Positions 8,318-17,491 are shown, counted from the first letter of the stretch. The stretch: 64,000 nt of DNA from Pyrodictiaceae archaeon (GCA_027036135.1 JALVSY010000016.1:310001-374000); one strand, 5' to 3'. Notes: a model not told the origin generated them from the letters alone. A program made the numbers and translations.

Positions 8318-9291
8318 CCCCCAAGAGACCTCAACGCGTTTATGACAAGGGTTTGTGCATGCCTCAGCCTTATGCCCGGCCATATAGCGGAGAGAATTCT
8401 CTTAAGTAGGCCAAGGTTGAGTGGCGCTCCAGCAGCTCTCGGGTGACCACCTCCCCCAAGGGCATAGGCTAGTCGTTGTACATTGACGCTGATTGAGCGA
8501 AGGCTGAGGCCCGTACCCCGCTTCCTAACTATGACTGCGATGTCTGCTTGGTAGCGATACAAGAGACTATTTCCAAGTATACTTGTATTAGGTGGTCCTG
8601 GTTCCTTCAATACAAAGACTACTCTGCATCCATCTATCTCTAATAAGCGGGCTCGCCGTAAATTCTTCTCAAAGCCCTCAAGCTCCCGCCTCACATACTC
8701 ATCAAGCGCCTCGTCTAACTCGGGCCACCACAGAGAACCCTCCGAGAAGCCCTTCACGAGTCTGCGCCGCCATTCATCAGCCTTCGCCCCCCTATACCTG
8801 CCCACGACACGGTAGAGCTTAGGTGCCCAGGGATCATCCCAGACCCAGAGATCAGCTGCACAAGTAGCGGAAACAAGTTTCTCAACGAACTCGTCTATCT
8901 CGGCGCCAAGCTCGCTAGGCGCATACCTAGCTACGACGCCTGCGGCACAGGTAGAGGTATCAACGTGTACCCTTACACCGAGGGATGTCAGCTCCTTTAT
9001 CCAGTCATCCCTCCACCTATGATGATCATACCACTCAACACCGACGCCTTGATCCCTAAGCTCCCGGAGCTTGTGCACAATATCGTTAAATGTACCAGCA
9101 TTAGGCCCGAGATCCATTATAGCTAGCCTCTTAGCGTCTCTTGGCAAATTGTTAAGAGTTTTATGAAGCTTATATGGCTCGGTAAATACTATATCGGTAT
9201 CCACGCCCAGCTCGCTGCCAAGCAATCGTAGATATATAGCAGCAGACGCTACACCGTCTAGATCAGTATGCGTCACTATGACGCTTCTCAT
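8296..9291 (-). CDS. DHH/DHHA1 family phosphoesterase
   Basis: 331 residues. N-terminal motifs V-T-H-T-D-L-D-G-V-A-S-A, D-L-G-P-N-A and Y-D-H-H are the metal-binding signature of DHH phosphoesterases. The C-terminal G-G-G-G-H-P-R-A-A-G-A is the DHHA1 substrate-binding motif. Unlike the RecJ-like protein at 22540, all key acidic and His residues are retained, so it should be active. Related archaeal proteins degrade oligonucleotides or cyclic dinucleotides; the exact substrate cannot be read here. It overlaps the downstream DUF429 gene. Confidence 0.88.
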   Translation of the reverse strand: MRSVIVTHTDLDGVASAAIYLRLLGSELGVDTDIVFTEPYKLHKTLNNLPRDAKRLAIMDLGPNAGTFNDIVHKLRELRDQGVGVEWYDHHRWRDDWIKELTSLGVRVHVDTSTCAAGVVARYAPSELGAEIDEFVEKLVSATCAADLWVWDDPWAPKLYRVVGRYRGAKADEWRRRLVKGFSEGSLWWPELDEALDEYVRRELEGFEKNLRRARLLEIDGCRVVFVLKEPGPPNTSILGNSLLYRYQADIAVIVRKRGTGLSLRSISVNVQRLAYALGGGGHPRAAGAPLNLGLLKRILSAIWPGIRLRHAQTLVINALRSLGGCSALRE

Positions 9292-9408
9292 TCCGTACCC
9301 CTCCCCCTGGGTGGCGCAGCTCCTACGCAGTGACGTAACCTGGCTACTGTTATTCTACACGGTCTACGTGGTGAAGCTCCCCGGGGGTAATAGCTTAGCC
9401 TAGGAGCC

Positions 9409-9470
9409 TCAGTGACGCCGACCCCGCTCATAGCCTCTTAGCAAGGCTCTGCCTCGGTGTTCGTCATCAC
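9409..9470 (-). ncRNA. Candidate box C/D small RNA
   Basis: The minus strand has a perfect box C, GTGATGA (9470-9464), and a perfect box D, CTGA (9412-9409). The flanks can pair (AGAGGCC before box C with GGCTCCT after box D, one mismatch), as required for the terminal kink-turn. An internal ATGAGCG lies 12 nt before box D and could be a degenerate C' box; a CAGA lies 12 nt after box C. The 51-nt interior is somewhat long for an archaeal C/D RNA. It sits in a 282-base divergent spacer (9292-9573) without any other recognised feature. Confidence 0.35.
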
Positions 9471-9573
9471 CGGCCTCTAGCAGGTGAATTAGAGTCGTCC
9501 TTCTCCTTAAGAATTATTACCCTTAGGGCTTAGAGCGGGTATAGAACCTAACTATTCATAGAGGCTGCTACAT

Positions 9574-10443
9574 ATGAGTGCGCTGCTTAACGAGGAGCGA
9601 ATAAAGCGCCTAGGTAGTGTGTTGGCACTTGTACCGCGCCATGCTGTGGACATGATAGAGCTGAATGACCCGCAATATACTGCTGTAAAGAAAATTCTCG
9701 ATGCTTGTGGGAAGAGCGGCGTTGTGCTAGTAGTTGCAAACGCGCTGGTCAGTTATAGGCTTAGCTTACAAGGGGAAAAGTACTGGGCAGAGTTCGCAGA
9801 ATACGTTGTAACCAATGGGTGCTCTAGAGACATATACTCCTTTATGAGGAGCTTCCTTGACCAAAGCAAGGGCAATAAGATGATGAGAGAGCAGAAAATA
9901 TCGAGGATAAGGAAAGCGAGTAGCCTCCTCAGCGCGATATACATGGAGCCGGATAAGTACAGAGATCTATGGCTCCTCGTAGAGAGTATATCTAGGAGTC
10001 TTAGTGCAAAGCCCATTGAAAAGACAATAGTCTTTGCAGCAAAAATGGCTTACTATGCATTTAGGGCACTAGGCATTGAGGTGAAGAATGCTGACAAGAT
10101 ATCACTGCCCGTTGATAGACGTGTTGCTCTACTCTCCTCTACATCGGGTATAGTAGAGGCCCCACCTGATACTATATTTCAGCGATTACGCGACCTCGCC
10201 GCTAAGGCATGGGGAAAAGTATCGCTCATATCCGGTATCCCAAGCATTAACTTAGATGCACTCATTTGGCTACCGGCCCGGGGCATCGAGAGATACATAC
10301 GCATAGGGCTTGAGACAGCGCGAGACGAGTATTCGAAGAGGCTAGTAGATTATAGCAAGGGGCTAATATCATGGCAGCTAGCGAGGGAAATTGCGAAGGA
10401 AATACTCTATAGGGATCCATTCGCGAAGAAGCCTCGCACATAG
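9574..10443 (+). CDS. N-glycosylase/DNA lyase of the AGOG (8-oxoguanine) family
   Basis: 289 residues. The segment A-N-A-L-V-S-Y-R-L-S-L-Q-G-E-K-Y-W, the lysine-bearing helix E-K-T-I-V-F-A-A-K-M-A-Y-Y (Lys150 or Lys157) and the later P-V-D-R-R-V-A-L-L-S (Asp181) match archaeal GO glycosylases, which use a Lys nucleophile and an Asp about 31 residues downstream. The late L-I-W-L-P-A-R-G is also typical. It removes 8-oxoguanine and nicks the abasic site in base-excision repair. ATG at 9574. The 3' end overlaps the convergent M28-like gene by 66 bases. Confidence 0.85.
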   Translation: MSALLNEERIKRLGSVLALVPRHAVDMIELNDPQYTAVKKILDACGKSGVVLVVANALVSYRLSLQGEKYWAEFAEYVVTNGCSRDIYSFMRSFLDQSKGNKMMREQKISRIRKASSLLSAIYMEPDKYRDLWLLVESISRSLSAKPIEKTIVFAAKMAYYAFRALGIEVKNADKISLPVDRRVALLSSTSGIVEAPPDTIFQRLRDLAAKAWGKVSLISGIPSINLDALIWLPARGIERYIRIGLETARDEYSKRLVDYSKGLISWQLAREIAKEILYRDPFAKKPRT

Positions 10444-11910
10444 GTACTCCTCGTAGACCCTCTCTAGGCTATCAACGAGATAACTAGCAGCAATGCTGTA
10501 CGCGTCCCTGTTTTCCTGGCCTAGTACTCCTCGGGCCCCAGTCTCAACGTCATGGCAATCCCATAACCCCTCCTCGATGCAGCCAAGCGGTGGAAATAGG
10601 ATAACACCGAGCCTAGGCACTCCACTGGACAAGCTCATGACGCGATAGGCAACCCTTATCAAAACCCTGCAGGCCGAGATAGCGCTGAGAAAATCTCCTT
10701 GGTCAAGTGATTTCTCAGCAATACGTCTAAGCTTGTATACAACACTATGGAGCCTGGGCACAAGCTTCTCAAGCGCCTTAGCGTAGAAGAAGCTAGTGCA
10801 GTTATCGACTAAGCTTCGCCAATCAGCTGCAAGGCTTCCAAGCATTGCTACTAGGTCTCCTACCTTTTGTAGGTTCTCTGAATCCTGGCTAGGTGCTACG
10901 CTTAAGACTATTGATGGAAACCCTTGTAGCATAAAGGGCGCGGCATTACTCCATAAGAGATCCTCCCTACTTTCTAGGCGTTTCCCGGATCCCAGCCCAA
11001 GGTAAGCTGGATACACTAGGCCAAAGGCATCGTTGCTCGACACTATGTGTACTGATAGCGTAATAGTATCTCCGAGAGGGTTTTCCCCTAGTATCTTCGA
11101 GTATATTCTCGCTCCATACCCCACCACGTAGCCTGGATGAGCTGGGTCACCGAGCTGGCTCGCAGGAAGTATAACTAATCTAGCACCTATACCGTTTCTC
11201 ACAAGTTGTATGAAGAGACCTAGCGCGACTGCAAGGCCCCAGACCTGGCCCTGGGGATTTCCTAGGCTATCAATACTAGTCGTTACTAGTAATGAGGCTT
11301 CTCCTTTACTGCTCCATGCCTCTATGAGGGGGCTCTCAGCCCTGCTACGTTCATCCTGGTAAATAAGCTTCGCTCTCCCACAGCTAAGGAGACTTCTAGC
11401 AACCCTCTCCGGGACAGAGACCACCGGGATACTTGCTGCACAAAAATGTGTCAAGGTAAAGGGTGCCTCGGTGAGGGCAAGTCTGGTTCCATCGTCACCG
11501 CGTAGTACCAGGAAACCAGGTTTACGCCTAGCTAGGAGCGAGTAAAGAGAACGCAGCTCAGCTTCCCTAGATAAAGGTGCTAGGACAGCGTATCCCTGCA
11601 AGCTACGAGAATCGGCTAAAGCCTCCTCAAGCCCAATTACACGTGCCTCGATGACCTCTGAGCCATCTGTGCACCGAGGCCATAGCTTTGCAGGGTACTC
11701 GGCTCCACAAACGCTGAGAGAAGCCTTGATTGGTGTCCAGGTTTTAACGTGGATGTCCTCGGCTCGGTACTCTATCCCGTTTAGCTGCTCAAGAAACCGT
11801 ACTAGGGTATCTGCTACTTCGCCCTCGGCACTAGAGCCTGCAACCACCGCGTCGAAGGGCTCGATGATGCTTCTTATTCTCTTAGCTAGCTCGTTGACCT
11901 CGTGCATCAA
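10378..11910 (-). CDS. Large protein resembling M28-family peptidases, metal ligands apparently lost
   Basis: 510 residues, no signal peptide and no clear transmembrane segment. An N-terminal helical part is followed by a region like a protease-associated domain, then a block (S-I-D-S-L-G-N-P-Q-G-Q-V-W-G, about residues 222-235) placed like the A-H-x-D-S-x-x-x-x-x-G-A-x-D-N core of M28 zinc aminopeptidases, but without the His and Asp ligands. A later F-P-S-I-V-L-S and a helical C-terminal domain with G-D-F-L-S-A follow. It may be a catalytically dead relative with a binding role. The match is by pattern only, so the family is uncertain. Codirectional with and 46 bases downstream of aIF5B. 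Confidence 0.45.
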   Translation of the reverse strand: MMHEVNELAKRIRSIIEPFDAVVAGSSAEGEVADTLVRFLEQLNGIEYRAEDIHVKTWTPIKASLSVCGAEYPAKLWPRCTDGSEVIEARVIGLEEALADSRSLQGYAVLAPLSREAELRSLYSLLARRKPGFLVLRGDDGTRLALTEAPFTLTHFCAASIPVVSVPERVARSLLSCGRAKLIYQDERSRAESPLIEAWSSKGEASLLVTTSIDSLGNPQGQVWGLAVALGLFIQLVRNGIGARLVILPASQLGDPAHPGYVVGYGARIYSKILGENPLGDTITLSVHIVSSNDAFGLVYPAYLGLGSGKRLESREDLLWSNAAPFMLQGFPSIVLSVAPSQDSENLQKVGDLVAMLGSLAADWRSLVDNCTSFFYAKALEKLVPRLHSVVYKLRRIAEKSLDQGDFLSAISACRVLIRVAYRVMSLSSGVPRLGVILFPPLGCIEEGLWDCHDVETGARGVLGQENRDAYSIAASYLVDSLERVYEEYLCARLLREWIPIEYFLRNFPR

Positions 11911-11956
11911 TAGAGCAGACCCGAGGAGAAAATGGGGCAGAGATACGGTTTAGTAC

Positions 11957-13777
11957 CTAGAGTGTTATGGCGAATGCTGGGTTTTGTTTCCTCTTAATCT
12001 TCAGTATCTCTTTGAGAACCATTTTCTCGTCGTCGCTTAGCTCGTTACGGTACTTTGTCTGCCATAGTATAGCGTGTTTCTCCGGTATATCCGTGTAAAG
12101 CACGTCGCCTTCATCTATGTGTCTGCCAACGAGTACGTGGCCCCTAATCGATATAGCGACTGCCATCCCGGCTCTAGCCTCTTGCACGGTCTTCCCTCTA
12201 TCCTGCATCTGCATTATCGTCCCTATGCGCTTCCCGTCTTCCCTCATCAAGGGATACCCTGGCTTTATTACTCCGCCGAGCACCTCGACACCAACTATTG
12301 CAGGATTACTTCTCCTAAACACGTAGCCGGGGATAATCCTTATCTTTCCAGGCCTAATCAGTTGCTCTAACTCCTTCCTCTTCTCGGCCTCTATTTGTTC
12401 CTTGTACCAGTTCTCGAAGTCCTCGAGAAGCCTATAGATCACGTTGTGCGTGAATATCTTTATCCCGTGCTTCCTGGCTTCTTGCTCTGCCTCTGGGAGA
12501 GTCTTCACGTTGAATGCTAGTATGACTGCATAGAACTTGTTTATCTCCTTGCTAGCCACAGCCTCTATTACATCTCTCTTAGCTACTGGGCCGACGTCGG
12601 CGTATCGGATAGGTATGCCTCTCATGCGCAGCGTCTCTACAAGTGCCTCGAGGCTTCCAAGCGTATCAGCTTTGACAACGACACCCTCCTTATCCGTCTT
12701 GATCCTCAACGACTCTATTTCCTTCATGACCTGGGTGGCTAGCCTCTTGGCTTCCTCCTCGTCCCTCGCAACTAGTAGTGGAGCACCTGCTACAGCCTCC
12801 TCAAGCCCCGGAGCCACAATGCGTACGCCCGATGCCGCATAGACCTCCTCAACCGGCTCTAGCTCCCTCTTAGCTACGCGTATCTCTTGCAAGGGCTTCG
12901 GCATCAGCAATGCTCTTACACGTGTTATTACTGGGCCGTTAAGTCCACCTGTTACTATTATGTCGCCCTTACGCAACACACCATCATATATTATGACGTC
13001 AGCCGCTGTGCCTAGGCCGGGCTGCTCCCGAATCTCCAATATAACGCCTCTAGCGGGCCCCTCGGCGAAGCGAAGGCGGTGCTGTAGGTAGCGCTGAGTA
13101 AGCCCAGCAAGAACAGCTAGGAGTTCTGGAACACCCTCGCCAGTCTTAGCCGAGATGGGGACAACAGCCACCATTTTCGTGAAGTCCTTCACGCGGTCAA
13201 ACCTATCAGCCTGGAATCCCTGCTCATAGAGCTTGGCGATCACGTTATCCCATAGGCGTCTCTCGAGCTCCTCCTGGACCCTAGGTGCCTGCTTGCGATA
13301 GGAGAAGAGGAACGGCTCGTCAGGGTGAGGCCTCCACCCAGGTATCTTATCAATCTTGTTAGCAGCGACAATGAAGGGTACGCGTCTCTGGCGCAGAATC
13401 TCTATGGACTCGTATGTCTGTTGCTGAAACCCCTCATTAATATCCACGACTAGTATAGCGAAATCAGCAACGCTCCCGCCACGGCGCCGGAGATTAGTGA
13501 AGACCTCGTGACCAGGAGTATCTATGAACAAGAGCCCCGGTATGACAAGCTTAAACGGTATAAGCTTCTTCAACGGCTCCGCGAGCTTCTCGATAACACT
13601 AGCAGGCACAAGGCTGGCACCAACATGCTGAGTTATAAGCCCAGGCTCCTTAGCAGTAACAGCAGTCCCCCTAATCTTGTCAAGCAACGTCGTCTTTCCG
13701 TGATCAACGTGTCCAAGCACAACGACTATTGGCTGCCTAAGCCTCTTTCCCTGCCCGCTACTTTGCTGCGCACCCAT
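11957..13777 (-). CDS. infB: Translation initiation factor aIF5B (IF2-like GTPase)
   Basis: About 606 residues from ATG at 13777; the frame extends to 13819 but the extra 14 residues are hydrophobic and absent from relatives. G domain motifs: G-H-V-D-H-G-K-T, D-T-P-G-H-E-V-F and N-K-I-D. The remaining domains follow the aIF5B order: beta barrel, alpha-beta-alpha domain III (A-D-T-L-G-S-L-E-A), and a C-terminal barrel (G-Y-V-F-R-R-S-N-P-A-I-V-G) with a closing helix that contacts aIF1A. It promotes subunit joining and initiator tRNA placement. It is divergent from the frameshifted gene at 13934. Confidence 0.96.
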   Translation of the reverse strand: MGAQQSSGQGKRLRQPIVVVLGHVDHGKTTLLDKIRGTAVTAKEPGLITQHVGASLVPASVIEKLAEPLKKLIPFKLVIPGLLFIDTPGHEVFTNLRRRGGSVADFAILVVDINEGFQQQTYESIEILRQRRVPFIVAANKIDKIPGWRPHPDEPFLFSYRKQAPRVQEELERRLWDNVIAKLYEQGFQADRFDRVKDFTKMVAVVPISAKTGEGVPELLAVLAGLTQRYLQHRLRFAEGPARGVILEIREQPGLGTAADVIIYDGVLRKGDIIVTGGLNGPVITRVRALLMPKPLQEIRVAKRELEPVEEVYAASGVRIVAPGLEEAVAGAPLLVARDEEEAKRLATQVMKEIESLRIKTDKEGVVVKADTLGSLEALVETLRMRGIPIRYADVGPVAKRDVIEAVASKEINKFYAVILAFNVKTLPEAEQEARKHGIKIFTHNVIYRLLEDFENWYKEQIEAEKRKELEQLIRPGKIRIIPGYVFRRSNPAIVGVEVLGGVIKPGYPLMREDGKRIGTIMQMQDRGKTVQEARAGMAVAISIRGHVLVGRHIDEGDVLYTDIPEKHAILWQTKYRNELSDDEKMVLKEILKIKRKQNPAFAITL

Positions 13778-13933
13778 TGCAGCAATTCCCCAGATACTAA
13801 AGCTTGCTGCTACATACAATTAATTAAAGTTCCCATCTGGGCAACACATCAACTAATTCCATAAACATCCCCGAAGATTTTCGGCAGCCTCGTTATACGA
13901 GGCTCTATATCAATATAAAGATCGGAAGTAAAT

Positions 13934-14645
13934 ATGAATGAACGCCTACTCCTCTCATCGATTATTATCATCGCTACAATACTGCTAGTAGCGCTACTAC
14001 TAAGCGTCTACTCTTCTTCATTTTCAACTACATCTACCCCTAGAAGGATAATTGCGGAGCCACCTAGCAAACTTATCTTAGATAATCCAAATATCACAAT
14101 TAATACTAGCAAAGTGCTACTAATAAGCAATAATATTACTCTAGTGAAAGTATTTAAAAGTAAGGGGATTAATGCACTGAGCCCGAACTTAGTAACTAAG
14201 ACTAACCATAGCCAGCTTCTCCAAGACTACGAGGCCATAGTGATAGACTGGGACTCCCTAATAAGCCTTAATAATGCGACAATAACGAGTATCCTAGCAC
14301 TATGCAGTAAAGGGCTCGCCATAGGTAAGGCAGTAGCGTTTATCTCACTAAGAGGGATTGATAAGGCAACACTTGGAGCTGTGCTAGCTCGTTCTCCAAG
14401 ACAAGCCCGACGTACTTGCTATGGTATCAGTGCCTATCTCCTCTTCTAAGAACTTCTTTATCGACCGTAAGCACGGGGTAAGGTATACTATCGAGACATA
14501 TAAGCACGTGTTTATACTTAAACTAGGCGATAAGAACCATACAGCTCCATTAATGTACTCCGTTGATGCACCAAGTAACATAATCTACACTCCGCAAGTA
14601 ATATTAGAACACATACTAATCGGCCTAGCAGCTCTAAGCCAATAA
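13934..14645 (+). pseudogene. Membrane-anchored surface protein interrupted by a frameshift
   Basis: Two overlapping frames look like one protein. The first (13934-14449) starts MNERLL, has a single transmembrane helix (residues 5-27) and an exterior domain with repeated Asn, ending after A-T-L-G-A-V-L-A-R-S. A second frame, open from 14352 and running to 14645, continues naturally as V-L-Q-D-K-P-D-V-L-A-M-V-S-V-P-I-S. Skipping one base near 14391 would fuse them into about 236 residues. A TATA-like AATATAAAG lies upstream (13909-13920). The layout resembles the 424-residue protein at 59915: anchor helix, an I-V-x-I-D strand, Asn-Ile-Thr repeats, and a late H/N-V-F-I-L strand. Function unknown. 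Decay, programmed frameshift or sequencing error are all possible. Confidence 0.55.
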
Positions 14646-14833
14646 AGACAAGATGAATCTCCTTGATATCTTCTTAGCCACTGATTAATTATTAAGGTGA
14701 TACGGGCCCGGTTAGTAAGATAACGTATATTTACGTACATTATAGCAAGTCTCATCTCGCGGCTTATAGCTTTCCCAGTGGTCTACTAGTAGTTATTTTA
14801 ACCCTGCCTGGTTCTTGCTGCGAAGGGGATGCT

Positions 14834-14851
14834 GGGCCTCTAGAAAGGCCC
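14834..14851 (+). promoter_or_regulatory. Hairpin in the S6e leader
   Basis: GGGCCT (14834-14839) and AGGCCC (14846-14851) form a 6-bp stem with loop CTAGAA, ending 29 bases before the S6e start. A second weak element, CCC-ACTA-GGG (14861-14870), covers part of the GGGGTG ribosome site. It may be a ribosomal protein leader regulator, but it could also be chance. Confidence 0.3.
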
Positions 14852-14880
14852 GGGGATGAACCCACTAGGGGTGTAAAGCT

Positions 14881-15537
14881 GTGCCTGAGTTCAAGGTAGT
14901 GATTTCGGATCCTAAAGCTGGAGCAGATATACCAGAGGTTAAGGTCAAGATAAAGGGAGACGAGGAAATACCGTTTGGCGACGACGAGAAATCACAGAGA
15001 AAGCTCCCTACTTGTAAGGCTAACCCTGAGCTCGTTAAGAAGCTGGGAGCAGAGCACGGCATAATAACGATACGTATGAGGAAGGAGGAAAAGAAGATCA
15101 AGCACACGTGCCGCGTGGTACAGGATGACTCGGTACCAGTTGATGAGGTACGCGTGAGCCTAGAGTGGCTGGGCGACGCAGTGGGAGCCGAGGAGGCCGA
15201 GGGTGTAGCATTCCGCGCAAAGGCCTGGCAAATAACAATAACGGGCCCAGAGGCTGATCAACTCATAGGACTAAAGATAGGCGACCAGTTCGATGGCTCC
15301 TTAGTAGGCCTAAGTGGTTATAAGCTGGAAATAAGGGGTGGAAGCGATAACAGCGGGTTCCCCATGCTACCAACACTACCGGGCCCAGTAAAGAAGAAGG
15401 TTCTCCTATCAGGTCCGCCGGGCTTTCATCCACGAGAGAAGGGTGAGCGCCGGAGGAAAACAGTGAGGGGCAACACTATAACGCATGACACTGTTCAGAT
15501 TAATACAGTAATAATATATCCTGAGGAGAAGAAGTAA
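14881..15537 (+). CDS. rps6e: Small-subunit ribosomal protein S6e
   Basis: 218 residues, starting GTG at 14881 behind GGGGTG (14868-14873). The conserved S6e core is the C-terminal half: I-G-L-K-I-G-D-Q-F-D-G-S-L-V-G-L, S-G-Y-K-L-E-I-R-G-G-S-D-N-S-G-F-P-M, and E-K-G-E-R-R-R-K-T-V-R-G-N-T-I. The first ~110 residues are extra compared with the common ~125-residue archaeal form; longer crenarchaeal S6e forms are known. The extra part (V-K-V-K-I-K-G-D-E-E-I-P) resembles a second beta-rich module. Promoter-like AT-rich DNA lies around 14715-14745. Confidence 0.93.
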   Translation: MPEFKVVISDPKAGADIPEVKVKIKGDEEIPFGDDEKSQRKLPTCKANPELVKKLGAEHGIITIRMRKEEKKIKHTCRVVQDDSVPVDEVRVSLEWLGDAVGAEEAEGVAFRAKAWQITITGPEADQLIGLKIGDQFDGSLVGLSGYKLEIRGGSDNSGFPMLPTLPGPVKKKVLLSGPPGFHPREKGERRRKTVRGNTITHDTVQINTVIIYPEEKK

Positions 15538-15714
15538 GCGAGCAACTCTGCCCCAGCTGTTTTCCGTGGCTTCATAGGACACGTCTTTTCCTTATCAAGC
15601 TTTTCAAAACAGGTATACAAGCTCTGTTCTTGGCCGACTAGGTAGTGGTTCCTGTATACTCGTTTTGTTCTTATAGGGGTGCTTATCCTAGCGAATGATG
15701 CCGGGGTGGTTGCT

Positions 15715-16980
15715 GTGGCTAAGTTCGATATGGACGAGATTGAGGCTCAGCGACGCCGCCAGCCAGAGATGAACATCGGTACAGCTGGCCACGTTGACCA
15801 TGGCAAGACGACACTCGTGCAAGCACTGACCGCTGTGTGGACAGCTAAGCACAGCGAGGAGCTTAAGAGAGGAATGACCATCAAGCTGGGCTACGCTGAG
15901 GGCGAAACATGGTACTGCGAAGGAGCTGAGCCTCCTGAGGCTTACCAGCCCTTCCCAGAGAATTGCCCCGAGGGCACCGTTCCTAAGCTGTTGCGTAAGG
16001 TTTCTTACGTTGATGCGCCCGGCCACGAGATACTCATGGCCACGATGCTCTCCGGGGCAGCCTTGATGGATGGCGCCCTCCTAGTTATTGCTGCGAATGA
16101 GCGCTGTCCTCAGCCACAGACTCGTGAACACTTTGTTGCGCTTGACATAGTGGGTGTACACGACCTAGTCGTTGTGCAGAACAAGGTTGATGTTGTTACA
16201 CCTGAGCGTGCTCGAGAAAGCTACCGGGAGATAAAGGAGTTCCTCAAGGGCTCGTTCGCGGAGAACGCTCCAATAATACCCGTGAGCGCCCTTCATAGAG
16301 TAAATATCGATGCTCTCCTCATGGCTATGGAGTACTTCCTGCCAACGCCTAAGCGTGACCCCTCTAAGCCTCCGCTCATGTTCATTGCGCGTAGCTTCGA
16401 TGTTAACAAGCCGGGTACACCAGTAGAGGAGCTAAGAGGCGGTGTTGTTGGAGGTGCCTTGATGCAAGGGGTACTACGCGTAGGCGACGAGATAGAGATA
16501 GCTCCTGGTATACGTGTCGAGGAGCGTGGACGCGTAAGATACGAGCCAGTAGTTACCGAGGTGGTGAGTCTGCGCTTCGGGGAGCTCGAGGTAGAAGAGG
16601 CTAGACCAGGCGGCCTTGTGGCGGTTGGCACAAAGCTTGACCCAGCGATAACCAAGGCAGATAACCTTGTAGGTAATGTTGTTGGTAAACCGGGACAAGT
16701 CCCGCCAGTAATGAATACTCTCAAAATAGAGTACAAGATGCTCGAGAGAGTTGTTGGGACCAAGGAGCTCGTGAAGGTCCCGCCTATGAGGCAGCGTGAG
16801 ATAGTAATGCTTACAGTCGGTACAGCTGTGACCCTCGGAATAATAACGAGGCTGACCAGGGATGAAATGGAGGTAGCTCTACGAAGACCAGTAGTTGCTT
16901 GGGATGGCGCACGCGTCGCTATTTCGAGGCAGGTCATGGGGCGCTGGAGGCTCGTGGGATGGGGTATAGTGCGCGAATAA
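15715..16980 (+). CDS. eif2g: Translation initiation factor aIF2, gamma subunit
   Basis: 421 residues from GTG at 15715, which has GGGGTGGT (15703-15710) four bases upstream; GTG at 15679 is an in-frame alternative that adds 12 residues. G-domain motifs: G-H-V-D-H-G-K-T, D-A-P-G-H-E and N-K-V-D. The zinc-knuckle region is partly kept (W-Y-C ... E-N-C), with fewer Cys than in some relatives. It delivers Met-tRNAi to the small subunit as part of the aIF2 trimer. It heads the run that includes PIN, RpoE', Spt4 and S24e, an order conserved in many archaea. Confidence 0.96.
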   Translation: MAKFDMDEIEAQRRRQPEMNIGTAGHVDHGKTTLVQALTAVWTAKHSEELKRGMTIKLGYAEGETWYCEGAEPPEAYQPFPENCPEGTVPKLLRKVSYVDAPGHEILMATMLSGAALMDGALLVIAANERCPQPQTREHFVALDIVGVHDLVVVQNKVDVVTPERARESYREIKEFLKGSFAENAPIIPVSALHRVNIDALLMAMEYFLPTPKRDPSKPPLMFIARSFDVNKPGTPVEELRGGVVGGALMQGVLRVGDEIEIAPGIRVEERGRVRYEPVVTEVVSLRFGELEVEEARPGGLVAVGTKLDPAITKADNLVGNVVGKPGQVPPVMNTLKIEYKMLERVVGTKELVKVPPMRQREIVMLTVGTAVTLGIITRLTRDEMEVALRRPVVAWDGARVAISRQVMGRWRLVGWGIVRE

Positions 16981-17369
16981 GAAGAGTGATTTTCGACACG
17001 AGTATTCTCATGCTTCTCTACAATGGTGTCCAGGTTTTTGATGAGGTAGAGGAACTACTCTTATCCAAACCCGAGTGCATTGTGCCTCAAAGCGTCGTTG
17101 AGGAGCTAGAGAGAATCGCGAAGTCAAGCGATAAGAGTCTTCATCAGCGCCGTGCAGCTAGGCTGGCTCTCGAGGCACTGGAGAAGAGAGGGTGCATGGT
17201 AATTGAGACAAGTTTGTCGGCGGACGATGCTATAATAGAGCTTGCGACTAGGCTCAAGGACGCAATAGTCGCCACGGCTGATAACGAGCTTCGGAGAAGG
17301 CTAAGAGAGCTCGGTCTCCCAAACATATATTATAGGCGCTCACGGCACGGGTTAATGCTCGAGGCATAG
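16959..17369 (+). CDS. PIN-domain ribonuclease (FCF1-like archaeal family)
   Basis: 136 residues from ATG at 16959, preceded by GGAGG (16946-16950) and overlapping the aIF2-gamma stop by 22 bases. Acidic PIN residues are visible: F-D-T-S-I-L-M (first Asp), V-V-E-E-L (Glu), D-A-I-V-A-T-A-D-N-E-L (last two Asp). The position between aIF2-gamma and rpoE is conserved in archaea, where this protein is linked to rRNA processing by analogy to Fcf1/Utp24. No antitoxin is adjacent, so a toxin role is unlikely. Confidence 0.88.
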   Translation: MGYSARIRRVIFDTSILMLLYNGVQVFDEVEELLLSKPECIVPQSVVEELERIAKSSDKSLHQRRAARLALEALEKRGCMVIETSLSADDAIIELATRLKDAIVATADNELRRRLRELGLPNIYYRRSRHGLMLEA

Positions 17370-17491
17370 ACAAGCTTATAAGTACTGGCCTCCGAGTCAG
17401 CATCTATGCTTAATACTTCCCAGTCCCCTTGTACGAACAGCGGCACTTCCTAGGTGGCATGCTTCCCGGGAGCCATGGTGAGGGTGACACA

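Noticed and set aside
13508-13864. Plus-strand frame opposite aIF5B
   Set aside because: Overlaps the conserved G domain of aIF5B; composition is that of a shadow frame.
14652-14687. AAGATGA followed by CTGA, C/D-like
   Set aside because: Only about 25 bases separate the boxes, too short for a guide RNA, and no flanking stem.
16293-16937. Long antisense frame (214 codons) inside aIF2-gamma
   Set aside because: Ser/Thr-rich shadow produced by codon bias of a highly conserved gene on the other strand.
16959-17369. PIN protein as a VapC toxin
   Set aside because: No antitoxin partner; conserved neighbourhood with aIF2-gamma and rpoE fits an rRNA-processing role.
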